DNA from: Actinomycetaceae bacterium | GTDB lineage: Bacteria > Actinomycetota > Actinomycetes > Actinomycetales > Actinomycetaceae | DNA: 64,000 nucleotides | NCBI GenBank assembly: GCA_030540715.1 | Contig: JAUNVQ010000003.1 | Span: 1-64,000 of the forward strand | Direction of reading: 5' to 3' | In this document: positions 1 to 8,059 of the stretch, piece after piece | Position numbering within the stretch: the stretch's first letter is position 1 | Layout: each line of letters opens with the position of its first letter | The notes under the pieces: model-generated | Databases searched by the model: none | What the model saw: the letters and a program-made list of their open reading frames with translations, nothing else | What the model was told of the DNA's origin: nothing | Made by a program: the position numbers and the translations under genes

Positions 1-3000
1 GGATAGGGCAGTGGCCTATACCAATCCGTACCGCGAGAGATTTTTTCACGCCTGAGAATAGAATTAAGACTGCCCATCATGTCTTTCACGCGGCTACCTT
101 GCGAATTCTTATATGTATAAGTGCTGGGATCAAGAATCAAGGTATAGAGCAGATCACGGCTTATCAGACCCACATCTTCAAGCCTGAACAGGGTTGTGAT
201 ACCAAAAAGGTATTCTTGTTCCTTTTGTAAAACGACAAGGTTAAGCACCAGCATATTAATGAACTCATCATCGAACCACGGAAGCGTATCATCATCATCG
301 AGCCAGGGAAGCGTATTGTCGTTATCGCCGATAGCTAGTCGCGCTACATAGTTAAGCCAATTAAAATAGGTGTATTGTCCAGCACTCTTAACGTCTTCAA
401 CCGGAAGCATCACCCCGGCTGTGATTCGCTCTTTTTCTTTTGTCATATGATAGGCAGTTAAATGAGCGAAATAGCGATGAGCATCTTGGCGTGCTTCTTG
501 GCTCGTGATACCTTCGCCGCTAAAGAGTTCGCGTCGCAGGCACTCCATCTCTAATACTTGCATGGCGTTGGCAAGGTAATACTTCTGCTCGGTGGATTTG
601 GTGTTCTTATCAGACCAGGTTTTAATCCATGGGTGCAGGTCAGGCAGGTAGCCGTTTTCGATAGCGTAATCAATGATCGGTTCTTTATCCTCTCGGCCGT
701 ACTCCTCGTAGTCTGCAACCAGGGAAATGAAGTGCTTATAGAGTATGCAATCTTTATTCTCTAGCTTTTCAGTCAGAGGAATAAACTCCTGCCAGAAAGC
801 ATAATCTTGATACGTTATGTTACGCCCTCGGTGTGAGGCGATGTTTTCCGTGGTGTGTAGATCGAACCCCACTCGCTGAAGCGTTTTTGAACCGTCATAG
901 TTCGTGACTTCTACTTCTTCGCCGTGGTGGTGAGAAAACACCTGATAACACTTGTTGACAAAATCGAAAAGTGTCGCAAAATCGTAGTTGAGATAGTCTT
1001 CCACCACTGTTTCATCCCACGTGAGCGCGGGACAGGGAACCTCGGTGATAGGAGTATAAAAATCAGCCTCCAGTTTATCTTCTGTTTTGACTTCACCTAA
1101 CAGCCTAGCAACCTGTTCGGCGACAGTTGCGTCAAAATCAATCCCAGCCAACAGCTCTTTGAGCTCAACATAGGCGGCAAGGTCTTTAATTCGGTCATAG
1201 TTATCAACCAGAATCCCAACGGCGCCCTCGCGCTTATTCTTATTGCGCGTCTTTAATGCTGCCACCGCTACGTCGATGACGGTGCTTGGCCCCGCTTTGC
1301 GCATCAGCTCGGCCACATTCGCCCTCACAGCAGAGCCCTTGAATCGTAAAAACTCCCCAATTACTAGGAAGTCGTCGTGGCTGAGTTCCACTTTGTTTTC
1401 TACCAGCATGTCTTTAGCATCATCAGAAATCCGGGTGCCGACAGCTTGTACCACCGCTTTATGAACTGCTGGGTGAGCCAGACGCTTCGACATACTAGCA
1501 GGTGAAGAATGCCAAGAGCTCCAGTACTTGGAAAATACCGAGTATGCTGCTTCGTAAAAATCGTCCACCTTGTCAACCAGAGTTAAGATCGCATCATAGA
1601 GTCTGGTCATTTCATAGCTGTTATAAGGACTATCGCCCTCGCCAAAAATTGTGTAATAGCGCGGGGAACCTTTCACCGCTGTAAACAACGGCAAGCAGGC
1701 GGCTAAAAACTCTCGCTCTTCCCCCTGTGACGCAAAAGTAATTTTTTGCAGATTCGCAATAATAGAAACCACTAGCTCTTGATCTAGTTCGCTTTGACCA
1801 ATCCGGACGAGCAAGCCGGTGATAAGTGCTGCCGGCAGTGGTAGCTGAGCTTGCTTCAAGAAATAGAGGGCAGCTACCTGCTGGTGCTTATCCCAAGAGA
1901 GGAAACGATCCGAAATAATCGCCAAGGCATCATCAAGATTATGGCAGGCCGTTAAATACAGCCCTAGATAGAACTTCACGTAGTTCTTTTCCGTTAAATA
2001 TTCTTCGGCACTATCATTGAGCATGCCCTGGGCGAGCCACTGGGCGTGTTTCGGGATAGTCTTTTCGCTCAGTTCCTCAGACAGGCCAGAAAAGGTGATA
2101 AAACTACGCTTTACGGAGGAAAAACGATAAAGATGAGCCTGGTCAATATAGCGTAAGAAATACTTAAATGTCTCCACCGAACCGGTGTCAATCTGTTCCA
2201 CAATAGAGGTACGCAACCCCTCAGAGAGCTTTGCCGCTTTCAGTAGGCTCATCACCAGCTCTAGCGCCTGTGGCACCCCAGAAGCAATCAAGCCTTTCAG
2301 TAAAGTTCCAGAGACTGCAGAAACACCTTCGGCAGCAAAAAAGTTTTGTTGCAAACTATCGAGCAGCCCTACCGCATCACGGGAAAGCAGACAACTCGCA
2401 TACACAGAACCCACCTCTTTGGCCAGTGTGCGCATAGCGTCATCAGCTTGGAAAACTGCCGCATAATAGGCGTAGGCATCATCCATAGCGTAGTGATCGA
2501 GATCCAGATGGGGGTCGGTTAACTGCCCTGAAAAATCAAATCCAGACTGCTGATAGACACAGAAGTTTCTTAGCACATGCCAAAAGATTTCCACAAACGC
2601 ATAAGGGTTGGTTGAATGGAAAGAACGCCGCTGCCAAAAATTATTGGCTACGGTTAGTTTCGGTGCCAGCAGAAGATAACGGAAAAATGCATCTTTGTAA
2701 TCTGCGTTGAGACTATCAAACATTGCCTGCATAGCGGGCAGTTCTAAAAGGTCATCAATGCTTTTTGGCTCTATGGTCTGGTAATGGGTAAGCAGTCGCT
2801 CATACAACGCGACACTCAGCCGGTTAACATCATTGTTATAGTGCGCCACCGCTTCTTGCGCAGTCTGGGGATCTTCCCAATCCAGCGTGCCCATTAAGAT
2901 GGGGCAAGCATCAGCTGTGCTGATACTTTCAGGCGAGGCTTCTTCATCTCCGGTGAGTAACGAACACAGAGAACCCAGGGTCTCAGGTGCTAGTTCATCG

Positions 3001-3131
3001 AGCAGTTGATCAAATAGCAGAACATGGGCGGCAGCCTTCGGGTGTATCTTTTTAGAGCGCAGCCTATCCGGGGTGATGAAAGCGTTAATCCATTCCCGTT
3101 TTGCAGTGTAGTAGTTGAATTCCCCAGCCAT
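1..3131 (-). CDS. Very large helical-repeat protein, 3' end outside window (possible DUF5724/DUF4132 type)
   Basis: Reading the minus strand from the ATG at 3131, the frame stays open to the window edge, giving at least 1043 codons with no stop; the C-terminus is missing. The start MAGEFNYYTAKREW follows an AGAGG-like ribosome site and lies 39 nt after the upstream small gene, so the two are probably co-transcribed. The protein is soluble, with no signal peptide or membrane segment seen. It is rich in Leu, Ala, Tyr and Phe, in a pattern suggesting stacked helical (HEAT/ARM-like) repeats. I recognise no catalytic motif. Length and texture recall DUF5724/DUF4132 (YehI/MolR-like) proteins, which often sit near MoxR ATPase, VWA and SWIM genes, but this is weak recall. 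Coding status is nearly certain; function is unknown. Confidence 0.8.
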   Translation of the reverse strand, partial: MAGEFNYYTAKREWINAFITPDRLRSKKIHPKAAAHVLLFDQLLDELAPETLGSLCSLLTGDEEASPESISTADACPILMGTLDWEDPQTAQEAVAHYNNDVNRLSVALYERLLTHYQTIEPKSIDDLLELPAMQAMFDSLNADYKDAFFRYLLLAPKLTVANNFWQRRSFHSTNPYAFVEIFWHVLRNFCVYQQSGFDFSGQLTDPHLDLDHYAMDDAYAYYAAVFQADDAMRTLAKEVGSVYASCLLSRDAVGLLDSLQQNFFAAEGVSAVSGTLLKGLIASGVPQALELVMSLLKAAKLSEGLRTSIVEQIDTGSVETFKYFLRYIDQAHLYRFSSVKRSFITFSGLSEELSEKTIPKHAQWLAQGMLNDSAEEYLTEKNYVKFYLGLYLTACHNLDDALAIISDRFLSWDKHQQVAALYFLKQAQLPLPAALITGLLVRIGQSELDQELVVSIIANLQKITFASQGEEREFLAACLPLFTAVKGSPRYYTIFGEGDSPYNSYEMTRLYDAILTLVDKVDDFYEAAYSVFSKYWSSWHSSPASMSKRLAHPAVHKAVVQAVGTRISDDAKDMLVENKVELSHDDFLVIGEFLRFKGSAVRANVAELMRKAGPSTVIDVAVAALKTRNKNKREGAVGILVDNYDRIKDLAAYVELKELLAGIDFDATVAEQVARLLGEVKTEDKLEADFYTPITEVPCPALTWDETVVEDYLNYDFATLFDFVNKCYQVFSHHHGEEVEVTNYDGSKTLQRVGFDLHTTENIASHRGRNITYQDYAFWQEFIPLTEKLENKDCILYKHFISLVADYEEYGREDKEPIIDYAIENGYLPDLHPWIKTWSDKNTKSTEQKYYLANAMQVLEMECLRRELFSGEGITSQEARQDAHRYFAHLTAYHMTKEKERITAGVMLPVEDVKSAGQYTYFNWLNYVARLAIGDNDNTLPWLDDDDTLPWFDDEFINMLVLNLVVLQKEQEYLFGITTLFRLEDVGLISRDLLYTLILDPSTYTYKNSQGSRVKDMMGSLNSILRREKISRGTDWYRPLPY
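265..318 (-). repeat. 27-nt in-frame tandem duplication inside the large ORF
   Basis: Two adjacent 27-nt copies (265-291 and 292-318) differ at about four positions. On the minus strand they encode a nine-residue unit twice, TLPWLDDDD then TLPWFDDEF, so the duplication keeps the frame. It adds an acidic, Trp-containing loop. Confidence 0.75.
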
Positions 3132-3170
3132 GTCTTGCTACCTCTAATTCCTTGCTTTTCGATATGGAAT

Positions 3171-3680
3171 CTAATATTGTCCAGTTAAAAATGTCAGCCG
3201 CAGCAGCGTAAGCATATCCCCGTCTTTTAATCGCAGTCGGGTATCCAGACCAGTATCTAACCCACTGACCTCTTCGTTATTAATAAATACCCTTACCAAA
3301 CCGTCCTCAACCGCTTGCAGTGCCACTAATATGGCCTGCTCAAGGTCTACTTTCCCGCTGTTATATGTGTAACCAAAAGAAATCTTGCCCGACTCCAAGA
3401 GCTCAGCCAGCTCCGCTTCGGTGTATCTTCGCTGCGGTAAAGAAGAAGGAATTTCGGGTGCGTGATCCTGGGTGTTATCTGCCGCTGCTGGAGGAATAAA
3501 ACCAGCCTCAAACTCTGCCACCTCATGGCGCACCAAAGCGACAATCAGCTCCCGTAAAGTTCCTAGCTCGCTGGGCTGCTCGTCTAACTCATAGGGGACC
3601 TTCGCTACGCCACGAGTCCTGCCAAGCGCCTTACGTTCCACAAATAACCGCAAAAATTCTCCTTTGAAAAATGCTAACAT
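3171..3680 (-). CDS. Small protein upstream of the large repeat protein; possible split beta-grasp fold
   Basis: 169 aa, ATG at 3680, TAG at 3171-3173. No confident family. The N-terminal part has a strand-like KVPYELDE followed by a helix TLRELIVALVRHEVAEF. A Pro/Ala-rich linker (about residues 62-85) follows, then a helical segment, then a C-terminal run with VFINNEEV, a Leu-Asp-Thr element, LKDGDMLTLL and a final TG. The C-terminal part resembles the last strands of MoaD/ThiS/ubiquitin-like beta-grasp proteins, but the ending is TGQY, not GG. No membrane segment or signal peptide. It precedes the large protein by 39 nt on the same strand, so the two are likely an operon and may interact. 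No Shine-Dalgarno is seen before the ATG; a leaderless or nearby start is possible. The fold is inference only. Confidence 0.65.
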   Translation of the reverse strand: MLAFFKGEFLRLFVERKALGRTRGVAKVPYELDEQPSELGTLRELIVALVRHEVAEFEAGFIPPAAADNTQDHAPEIPSSLPQRRYTEAELAELLESGKISFGYTYNSGKVDLEQAILVALQAVEDGLVRVFINNEEVSGLDTGLDTRLRLKDGDMLTLLRLTFLTGQY

Positions 3681-3697
3681 TTAATAACATTTTAGCA
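3672..3697 (-). promoter_or_regulatory. Imperfect inverted repeat across the start codon of the 169-aa gene
   Basis: Nine-base arms (3672-3680 and 3689-3697) pair with one mismatch around an 8-nt AT-rich centre. The start codon lies in one arm. It could be an operator or an mRNA hairpin blocking initiation. Confidence 0.35.
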
Positions 3698-3896
3698 GAT
3701 AGACCTGAGAATCCCTCTCGAACCTGCTTCCTTCGCACGTGTAGGAAACCCTAGAGGAGGTCTGTGCAATAAGGTTGATTATTGTGAAAGAGATTACCGC
3801 TTGGACACAAGCCGACTTCCATTACCTGAAAACTCGCCAGAACAAGGAAAAAACAATTTAAATCAGGAACTCATGGTATTCATTTCTGAGTCTCAC

Positions 3897-3970
3897 TGGA
3901 GCGGGTGACGGGAATCGAACCCGCATGACCAGCTTGGAAGGCTGGGGCTCTACCATTGAGCTACACCCGC
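3897..3970 (-). tRNA. tRNA-Gly (anticodon TCC), CCA encoded
   Basis: The minus strand folds as a full cloverleaf. The acceptor GCGGGTG pairs with CACCCGC, the D-arm carries AATGGTAGAG, the anticodon stem CCAGC/GCTGG holds loop CTTCCAA, and the T-arm contains GGTTCGATTCC. The discriminator is T, as usual for bacterial tRNA-Gly, and CCA is encoded at 3899-3897. It reads GGA and GGG codons. I see no convincing promoter or terminator for it. Confidence 0.97.
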
Positions 3971-4114
3971 ACAAAGCAGTAAAGCATCTACTGCAATGCG
4001 GTGGTGACAACCTTGTGACATCACGAAAAGTGGTTAAGTTTTACTGTGATGCCGCTTGGCTTTTACCACCTTCCATAGTGTAGCGCATAAGCGCCCTCTA
4101 AGAAAAATCTTGTC

Positions 4115-4326
4115 CTACCACTCTGGTGTCATCCAATAAACGTGCCTGCTAGAAGCCTTCTCAGCTTGCGTAACCGACCATTCCTCAGTCTCAGCGACCC
4201 AGCTCTCAGTTTGCGCAGCCTCGAAGAACGCTAGCCACGCATCCGACCAGCCGACAGGCCACGCATCCGACCAGTCAACAGGCAACACTTCCTACCAGCC
4301 CACACCTCATCATGCCCAACATTCAT
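4115..4326 (-). pseudogene. Trp-rich small ORF, probably frameshifted remnant
   Basis: On the minus strand a 57-codon frame from GTG at 4288 to TAG at 4115-4117 encodes eight tryptophans, including the duplicated WSDAW element, and ends MTPEW. Just upstream, in a different frame, an ATG at 4326 opens a stretch MNVGHDEVWAG that would continue into it if one base were changed near 4292-4300. This suggests a decayed gene with one frameshift. No family recognised and no strong ribosome site. It could also be chance, since the local plus strand is C-rich, which favours TGG codons on the other strand. Confidence 0.3.
4234..4281. repeat. 24-nt tandem duplication
   Basis: Copies at 4234-4257 and 4258-4281 differ at only two positions (GCCACGCATCCGACCAG then CCGACAG or TCAACAG). 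On the minus strand it encodes the repeated WSDAW unit of the Trp-rich frame. Confidence 0.85.
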
Positions 4327-4424
4327 AGCGCCCACCCACTAGCCATCGTGTCCCCACCCACCAGCCACCGCTCAACTCACTCCACTACGGGCCCACGCCG
4401 GCGTCCTCTGAAAATCCACATATT

Positions 4425-4453
4425 TTGAAAACGGCCATGCCATAGGATATGAT
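4425..4453 (+). promoter_or_regulatory. Promoter of tRNA-Pro
   Basis: TTGAAA (4425-4430), a 17-nt spacer and TATGAT (4448-4453) form a good sigma-70/SigA-type promoter. It would start transcription around 4460, just before the tRNA at 4465. Confidence 0.75.
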
Positions 4454-4464
4454 AATGCGGCACA

Positions 4465-4538
4465 CGGGATGTAGCGCAGCTTGGTAGCGCATCTGCTTTG
4501 GGAGCAGAGGGTCGCAGGTTCAAATCCTGTCATCCCGA
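4465..4538 (+). tRNA. tRNA-Pro (anticodon TGG)
   Basis: Cloverleaf with acceptor CGGGATG/CATCCCG, D-arm AGCGCAGCTTGGTAGCGC, anticodon stem TCTGC/GCAGA around loop TTTGGGA, and T-arm GCAGGTTCAAATCCTGT. The discriminator is A and CCA is not encoded. The TGG anticodon can read all CCN codons. It has its own promoter upstream and a strong terminator directly after it. Confidence 0.97.
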
Positions 4539-4541
4539 CTA

Positions 4542-4570
4542 AAACGCATCGTAAGATGCGTTTATTTTTA
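4542..4570 (+). terminator. Rho-independent terminator of tRNA-Pro
   Basis: A perfect 9-bp stem AAACGCATC/GATGCGTTT with a GTAA tetraloop is followed by ATTTTTA. Confidence 0.93.
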
Positions 4571-4662
4571 TCGGCTCAGCCACCACGCGGCCTGCAAAGC
4601 CCGCGCAACCGTCCCAAAGTACCGCATACATCCGCAAACTTTTAGTAACAATGTGAGAAAAT

Positions 4663-5994
4663 ATGACCGTTACACCCTATGATCTTCCCCACGTTACCTA
4701 TACCGATACGCTTGCGCATATCACGATTCCTGAAGGTGAAACCCAGATTCATCGCAGTGTTTTGCCCGGTGGTATTCGTGTTATCACCCAGCAGGTTCCC
4801 GCAACACGGTCGGTAGCAATTGGCATGTGGTTTGCGGTAGGCTCGCGAGACGAACATTCGGGGCACTACGGCTCCACTCACTATTTGGAGCACCTGCTGT
4901 TCAAAGGAACGAAACGTTTTTCGGCTATCGATATTGCGCGCTCTTTTGATGAAGTGGGTGGCGACACCAACGCAACTACCGCCAAAGAATACACCCACTA
5001 CTACGCTCACGTGTTGGGTGAAAACGTACCCATGGCAATTGATGTGTTGATGGATATGGTGACGGCTCCGCGACTAAGTGCCGAAGACTTTGACACCGAA
5101 CGCACGGTCATCCTAGAAGAACTGGCAATGTCGGCCGATGACCCCAGTGACGTTGCTCATGAATCATGGGCTGGCCAGGTGTTTTATAATCAAGATCTTG
5201 GTCGCCCGGTCGGTGGAACCAAAGCGACGGTGCTTGCCACCCCGCGAGAAGCCGTGATTGAGCACTACCGTAAAACGTATTCCTCGCAAACACTGGTGGT
5301 GTCGGCCTCGGGTGCTGTCGATCATGAACAGGTATGTGAACTGGTGTTAGAGCACGCGCGCGACAACGGGTGGGACACAACCAGTGAAAGCGCTCCGCAG
5401 CCGGTCCGTCAAGGTAAAGAGCTTGATCTTACCGAAGCAATGAACCGTCGTATTGAACGCGATTGGTCGCAGGCCCATATCTTGGTGGGGAGCCGCTCTT
5501 TTTCCGCAACCGATGAGCGTCGCCCAGCGATGTCACTGCTGTTGACGATTCTTGGCGGGGGAATGAGCTCGCGTCTGTTCCAAGAAGTCCGCGAAAAAAG
5601 GGGACTGGCCTATACGACCTACGCTTTCGATTCTGCGTACTCCGATTCGGGGGCCTTTGCTATGTACGCTGGATGTACACCCGATAATGCCGCAGAGGTC
5701 GAACGGGTCATGCTCGGTGAACTTGAAGGTATCGCGTCAGGAAATATTTCAGAGGACGAAGTGGCGCGCGCATGTGGACAGCTTCGAGGTGGAATCGCAC
5801 TAGATATGGAAGTAAACGGTGCCAGAATGTCGCGTCTTGGCCGCTCAGAAATAGTTCGCGGCGAAATATACACCATTGATCAAGTGTTGCAACGCCTGCG
5901 TGAGGTCCGACCAGAAGATATTTCTTCCGTTGCACAGCTACTGATGGAACGTCCCCGTGTGCGTACCTACGTGGGGCCTGCCGTCACGCAATAA
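4663..5994 (+). CDS. M16 family zinc metallopeptidase (pitrilysin/processing-peptidase type)
   Basis: 443 aa. The inverted zinc motif HxxEH is at H73-E76-H77 (HYLEHLLFKGT), followed by the expected distal acidic region (about residues 150-155, RTVILEEL). The second, inactive M16 lobe contains the RxxxY-type segment (FQEVREKRGLAYTTYAF). The length fits the single-chain bacterial family of 420-460 aa. No signal peptide, so probably cytoplasmic. In many actinobacteria this gene lies between pnp and dapB; here dapB is 2 kb downstream and two tRNAs replace the pnp side. The natural substrate is unknown for most family members. The ATG at 4663 has only a weak purine-rich leader, but the reading starts sensibly before the first conserved strand. 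Confidence 0.93.
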   Translation: MTVTPYDLPHVTYTDTLAHITIPEGETQIHRSVLPGGIRVITQQVPATRSVAIGMWFAVGSRDEHSGHYGSTHYLEHLLFKGTKRFSAIDIARSFDEVGGDTNATTAKEYTHYYAHVLGENVPMAIDVLMDMVTAPRLSAEDFDTERTVILEELAMSADDPSDVAHESWAGQVFYNQDLGRPVGGTKATVLATPREAVIEHYRKTYSSQTLVVSASGAVDHEQVCELVLEHARDNGWDTTSESAPQPVRQGKELDLTEAMNRRIERDWSQAHILVGSRSFSATDERRPAMSLLLTILGGGMSSRLFQEVREKRGLAYTTYAFDSAYSDSGAFAMYAGCTPDNAAEVERVMLGELEGIASGNISEDEVARACGQLRGGIALDMEVNGARMSRLGRSEIVRGEIYTIDQVLQRLREVRPEDISSVAQLLMERPRVRTYVGPAVTQ

Positions 5995-6220
5995 ACATAT
6001 TGCGTGCATGATGAAACACAGTGATGTCAATGAGTGTGCTCGGTGATAACTGTGCAGAAAGTAGCGACAATGCGCTCTGGCGCAATAATGTACACGCAGT
6101 CGCTGCCTCTGTTCTTATCGGGGTGAAGTCTCCTTTCATGGCAGGTCAGAAAATATTCTATAGGGGCCAAGTGTTGCTTTGTGGCACGACACTTACGGAT
6201 AGTACACGAAAGCGGTAGCA

Positions 6221-7603
6221 ATGGCAGTAGTCTATGAAGGTCGAAGCGACTACGCGGATGTGGTGATAAGCCGCGATAATCAGCATCTGCATATTGCTTT
6301 GGATGGACGGCCGTCCTCTGAAATTGATGGTGATGATCCGTCCGCATTGTGTTTTACCTATATGGCAATGATGGACGCGATAGTTTCCGTGACGCATCGC
6401 GAAAAGATACGCCGCGAGAATCCCGGAGGTCGGCATCTTGGCTCCACGAAAAGCACACGTCGCGCCAAAGGCTCGATAACTCAAGACGCAGTAATGACAC
6501 GCACAGATAAAGCGTATGCAAAGCCTCGCGGGAAAAATGGGGATGCTCTCAAGGTGTTGCATTTGGGAGGGTGCGCATGTGCGCTGGCCAGAAGCTGGTC
6601 TGTGAAATATCCGTCATCGCGCCACGTTGCTGTGGAGCTCGATGCAAAACTGATCGAGATAGTGCGCCAACATATTGGGCTTCCCAAAAAACCAGCACTT
6701 CGGATTCGACATGAAGATGCACGCCACACCATTGCAACCATGCGCCCCGATACCTGGGATATTATCGTGCGAGATGTCTTTGTCACCACGGAAAATGGGG
6801 ATGCCTCAACTCCAGATGAGCTCATGAATCCACAGTTTTACCGCCAGGTTACGGCTGGTTTACGCCCAGGTGGGGTAGTGCTGGTCAATATTCTTGGTGG
6901 CAAAACGGGCAGGGCGAAACAAGATATTGCGGCAGCCATGCAGATAATGCGCGAAGGTGGGAGTGCTGATAACAATGCACAGCAAGCCTTCGCTACACGT
7001 CACGACCCCAGCGAAAATCCCAGTAGGAGTCCCAGTGATATTCAACGGCTGATGAGTGACACCTGTGGCGGCCCCAGGAATAATCCTTTTGATAATCCCG
7101 GCAGCCAAACCATTATCGATCCCCTCGATGTTCCCGAGGTTCCCAGCGATTCTTGTCATCCGATGAACGGCACTGATAGTGCTCCTTCCATCGCATCCAA
7201 CCCTCACATTGGTGTGGACAGTCAACTTGTTGACGATAGTGGCACTGGCGCTGCTGCGGTAAATCAATTTGTTCGCAACGCTGGCAATAACACCGAAGCT
7301 CACCCTGGCGCTAACAGTCAGATTGGGACAGATCCCAGTAACGGTGACCTTCAGGAAGGCAATCGCACTGCCAGCCCAGCACAACCACATAACCCGCTGC
7401 GACCAGGCCTATCAGTTGTTGCTATTGCCGAGCGTGGAGATTTCCGTTCCCAGCATGAACACAATGTCGTCCTGGCACTGTCTTATGGTCCCATCGATGT
7501 TATTCACCTGCGCCAAGAGCTCATTGCGCGATATCTGAGCTGCGATATTTTGATTGGGGATAAACTGGAGCAGTGGCTTGGCGGAGCCCGCCCTCTGATA
7601 TAA
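6221..7603 (+). CDS. Spermidine-synthase-like methyltransferase-fold protein with long disordered inserts
   Basis: 460 aa. The Rossmann methyltransferase fold is recognisable: motif I LHLGGCACAL (about residues 113-122), the acidic end of strand 2 VAVELDAKL (137-144), EDARHTI (165-171), WDIIVRDVF (179-187) and LRPGGVVLVN (214-223). The final strands are at 397-424 (LSVVAIAERG ... HNVVLALSYG). It matches the actinobacterial spermidine-synthase-like family rather than a proven aminopropyltransferase. Two insertions interrupt the domain: about residues 62-108 (basic, Ser/Arg/Lys-rich) and about 246-394 (Asn/Ser/Pro/Gly/Asp-rich). An in-frame TAG at 6197-6199 forces the start to be downstream of it, supporting the ATG at 6221. 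Function beyond the fold is not known. Confidence 0.8.
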   Translation: MAVVYEGRSDYADVVISRDNQHLHIALDGRPSSEIDGDDPSALCFTYMAMMDAIVSVTHREKIRRENPGGRHLGSTKSTRRAKGSITQDAVMTRTDKAYAKPRGKNGDALKVLHLGGCACALARSWSVKYPSSRHVAVELDAKLIEIVRQHIGLPKKPALRIRHEDARHTIATMRPDTWDIIVRDVFVTTENGDASTPDELMNPQFYRQVTAGLRPGGVVLVNILGGKTGRAKQDIAAAMQIMREGGSADNNAQQAFATRHDPSENPSRSPSDIQRLMSDTCGGPRNNPFDNPGSQTIIDPLDVPEVPSDSCHPMNGTDSAPSIASNPHIGVDSQLVDDSGTGAAAVNQFVRNAGNNTEAHPGANSQIGTDPSNGDLQEGNRTASPAQPHNPLRPGLSVVAIAERGDFRSQHEHNVVLALSYGPIDVIHLRQELIARYLSCDILIGDKLEQWLGGARPLI

Positions 7604-8059
7604 GGACAGTCAACACGCATCAAGAGGTCTGTTAGTGTCCTCGGCACACATTATGTATGAACGGCCTCCACGCTGCCCTGCGTAACACGGTGAGCAACGT
7701 CTTCGTGTAAGTACGCCCCTTAACTTTGCTTTGCTATCTCGCTCAATTGTCTTGTCCGTCCAGCGTATCCGTGCCTTGTGTACTGGTGGTGCCCACACCG
7801 CAGCTCTCTTTTTCTTTTGACGCCGTATTTCTCTCATCATCCAATGGCATACCCGACTTTTGCGCAGCACCGTACCTCAATGTCTTTTCATTGGCTGTGC
7901 CACACCACGCTAGTGGATCATTTTCTTGGTACGTTGTTTCTCAACATTGCCGCTTGACCAAGGCCCCATTGTCAATTCCTGCCCAGTATATCCCGCTAAG
8001 CGTTTTGCCTATTGAACGCTCAAGTATCTCAACACGCTCACGTAGCGTAGGGTAGAGAC
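7604..8059. other. 456-nt gap before dapB, no gene recognised
   Basis: Short reading frames exist on both strands, but their predicted proteins lack domain-like patterning and no ribosome sites were seen. The region probably carries the dapB promoter, but I could not pick out a convincing -35/-10 pair. It may also hold decayed sequence. Confidence 0.6.

Larger units (their letters stand above)
3971..4424. other. Gene-poor stretch between the two tRNA genes
   Basis: About 450 nt without a convincing intact gene. The plus strand is rich in C and A (CCACCCACCAGCC-like runs) between 4230 and 4390, unlike the flanks. It contains a 24-nt tandem repeat and a Trp-rich reading frame on the minus strand, listed separately. 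Otherwise nothing was recognised. Confidence 0.6.

Noticed and set aside
3705-3730. Possible tRNA T-arm (GGTTCGA) on the minus strand
   Set aside because: The flanking bases do not form a T-stem and no acceptor or anticodon arm is present.
6021-6218. 65-codon plus-strand frame upstream of the spermidine-synthase-like gene
   Set aside because: No ribosome site and no family features; it may simply lie in the leader of the next gene.
7610-8055. Overlapping open frames on both strands in the gap before dapB
   Set aside because: Predicted proteins are Ser/Pro- or Arg-rich without domain patterning, no ribosome sites, and they oppose each other.
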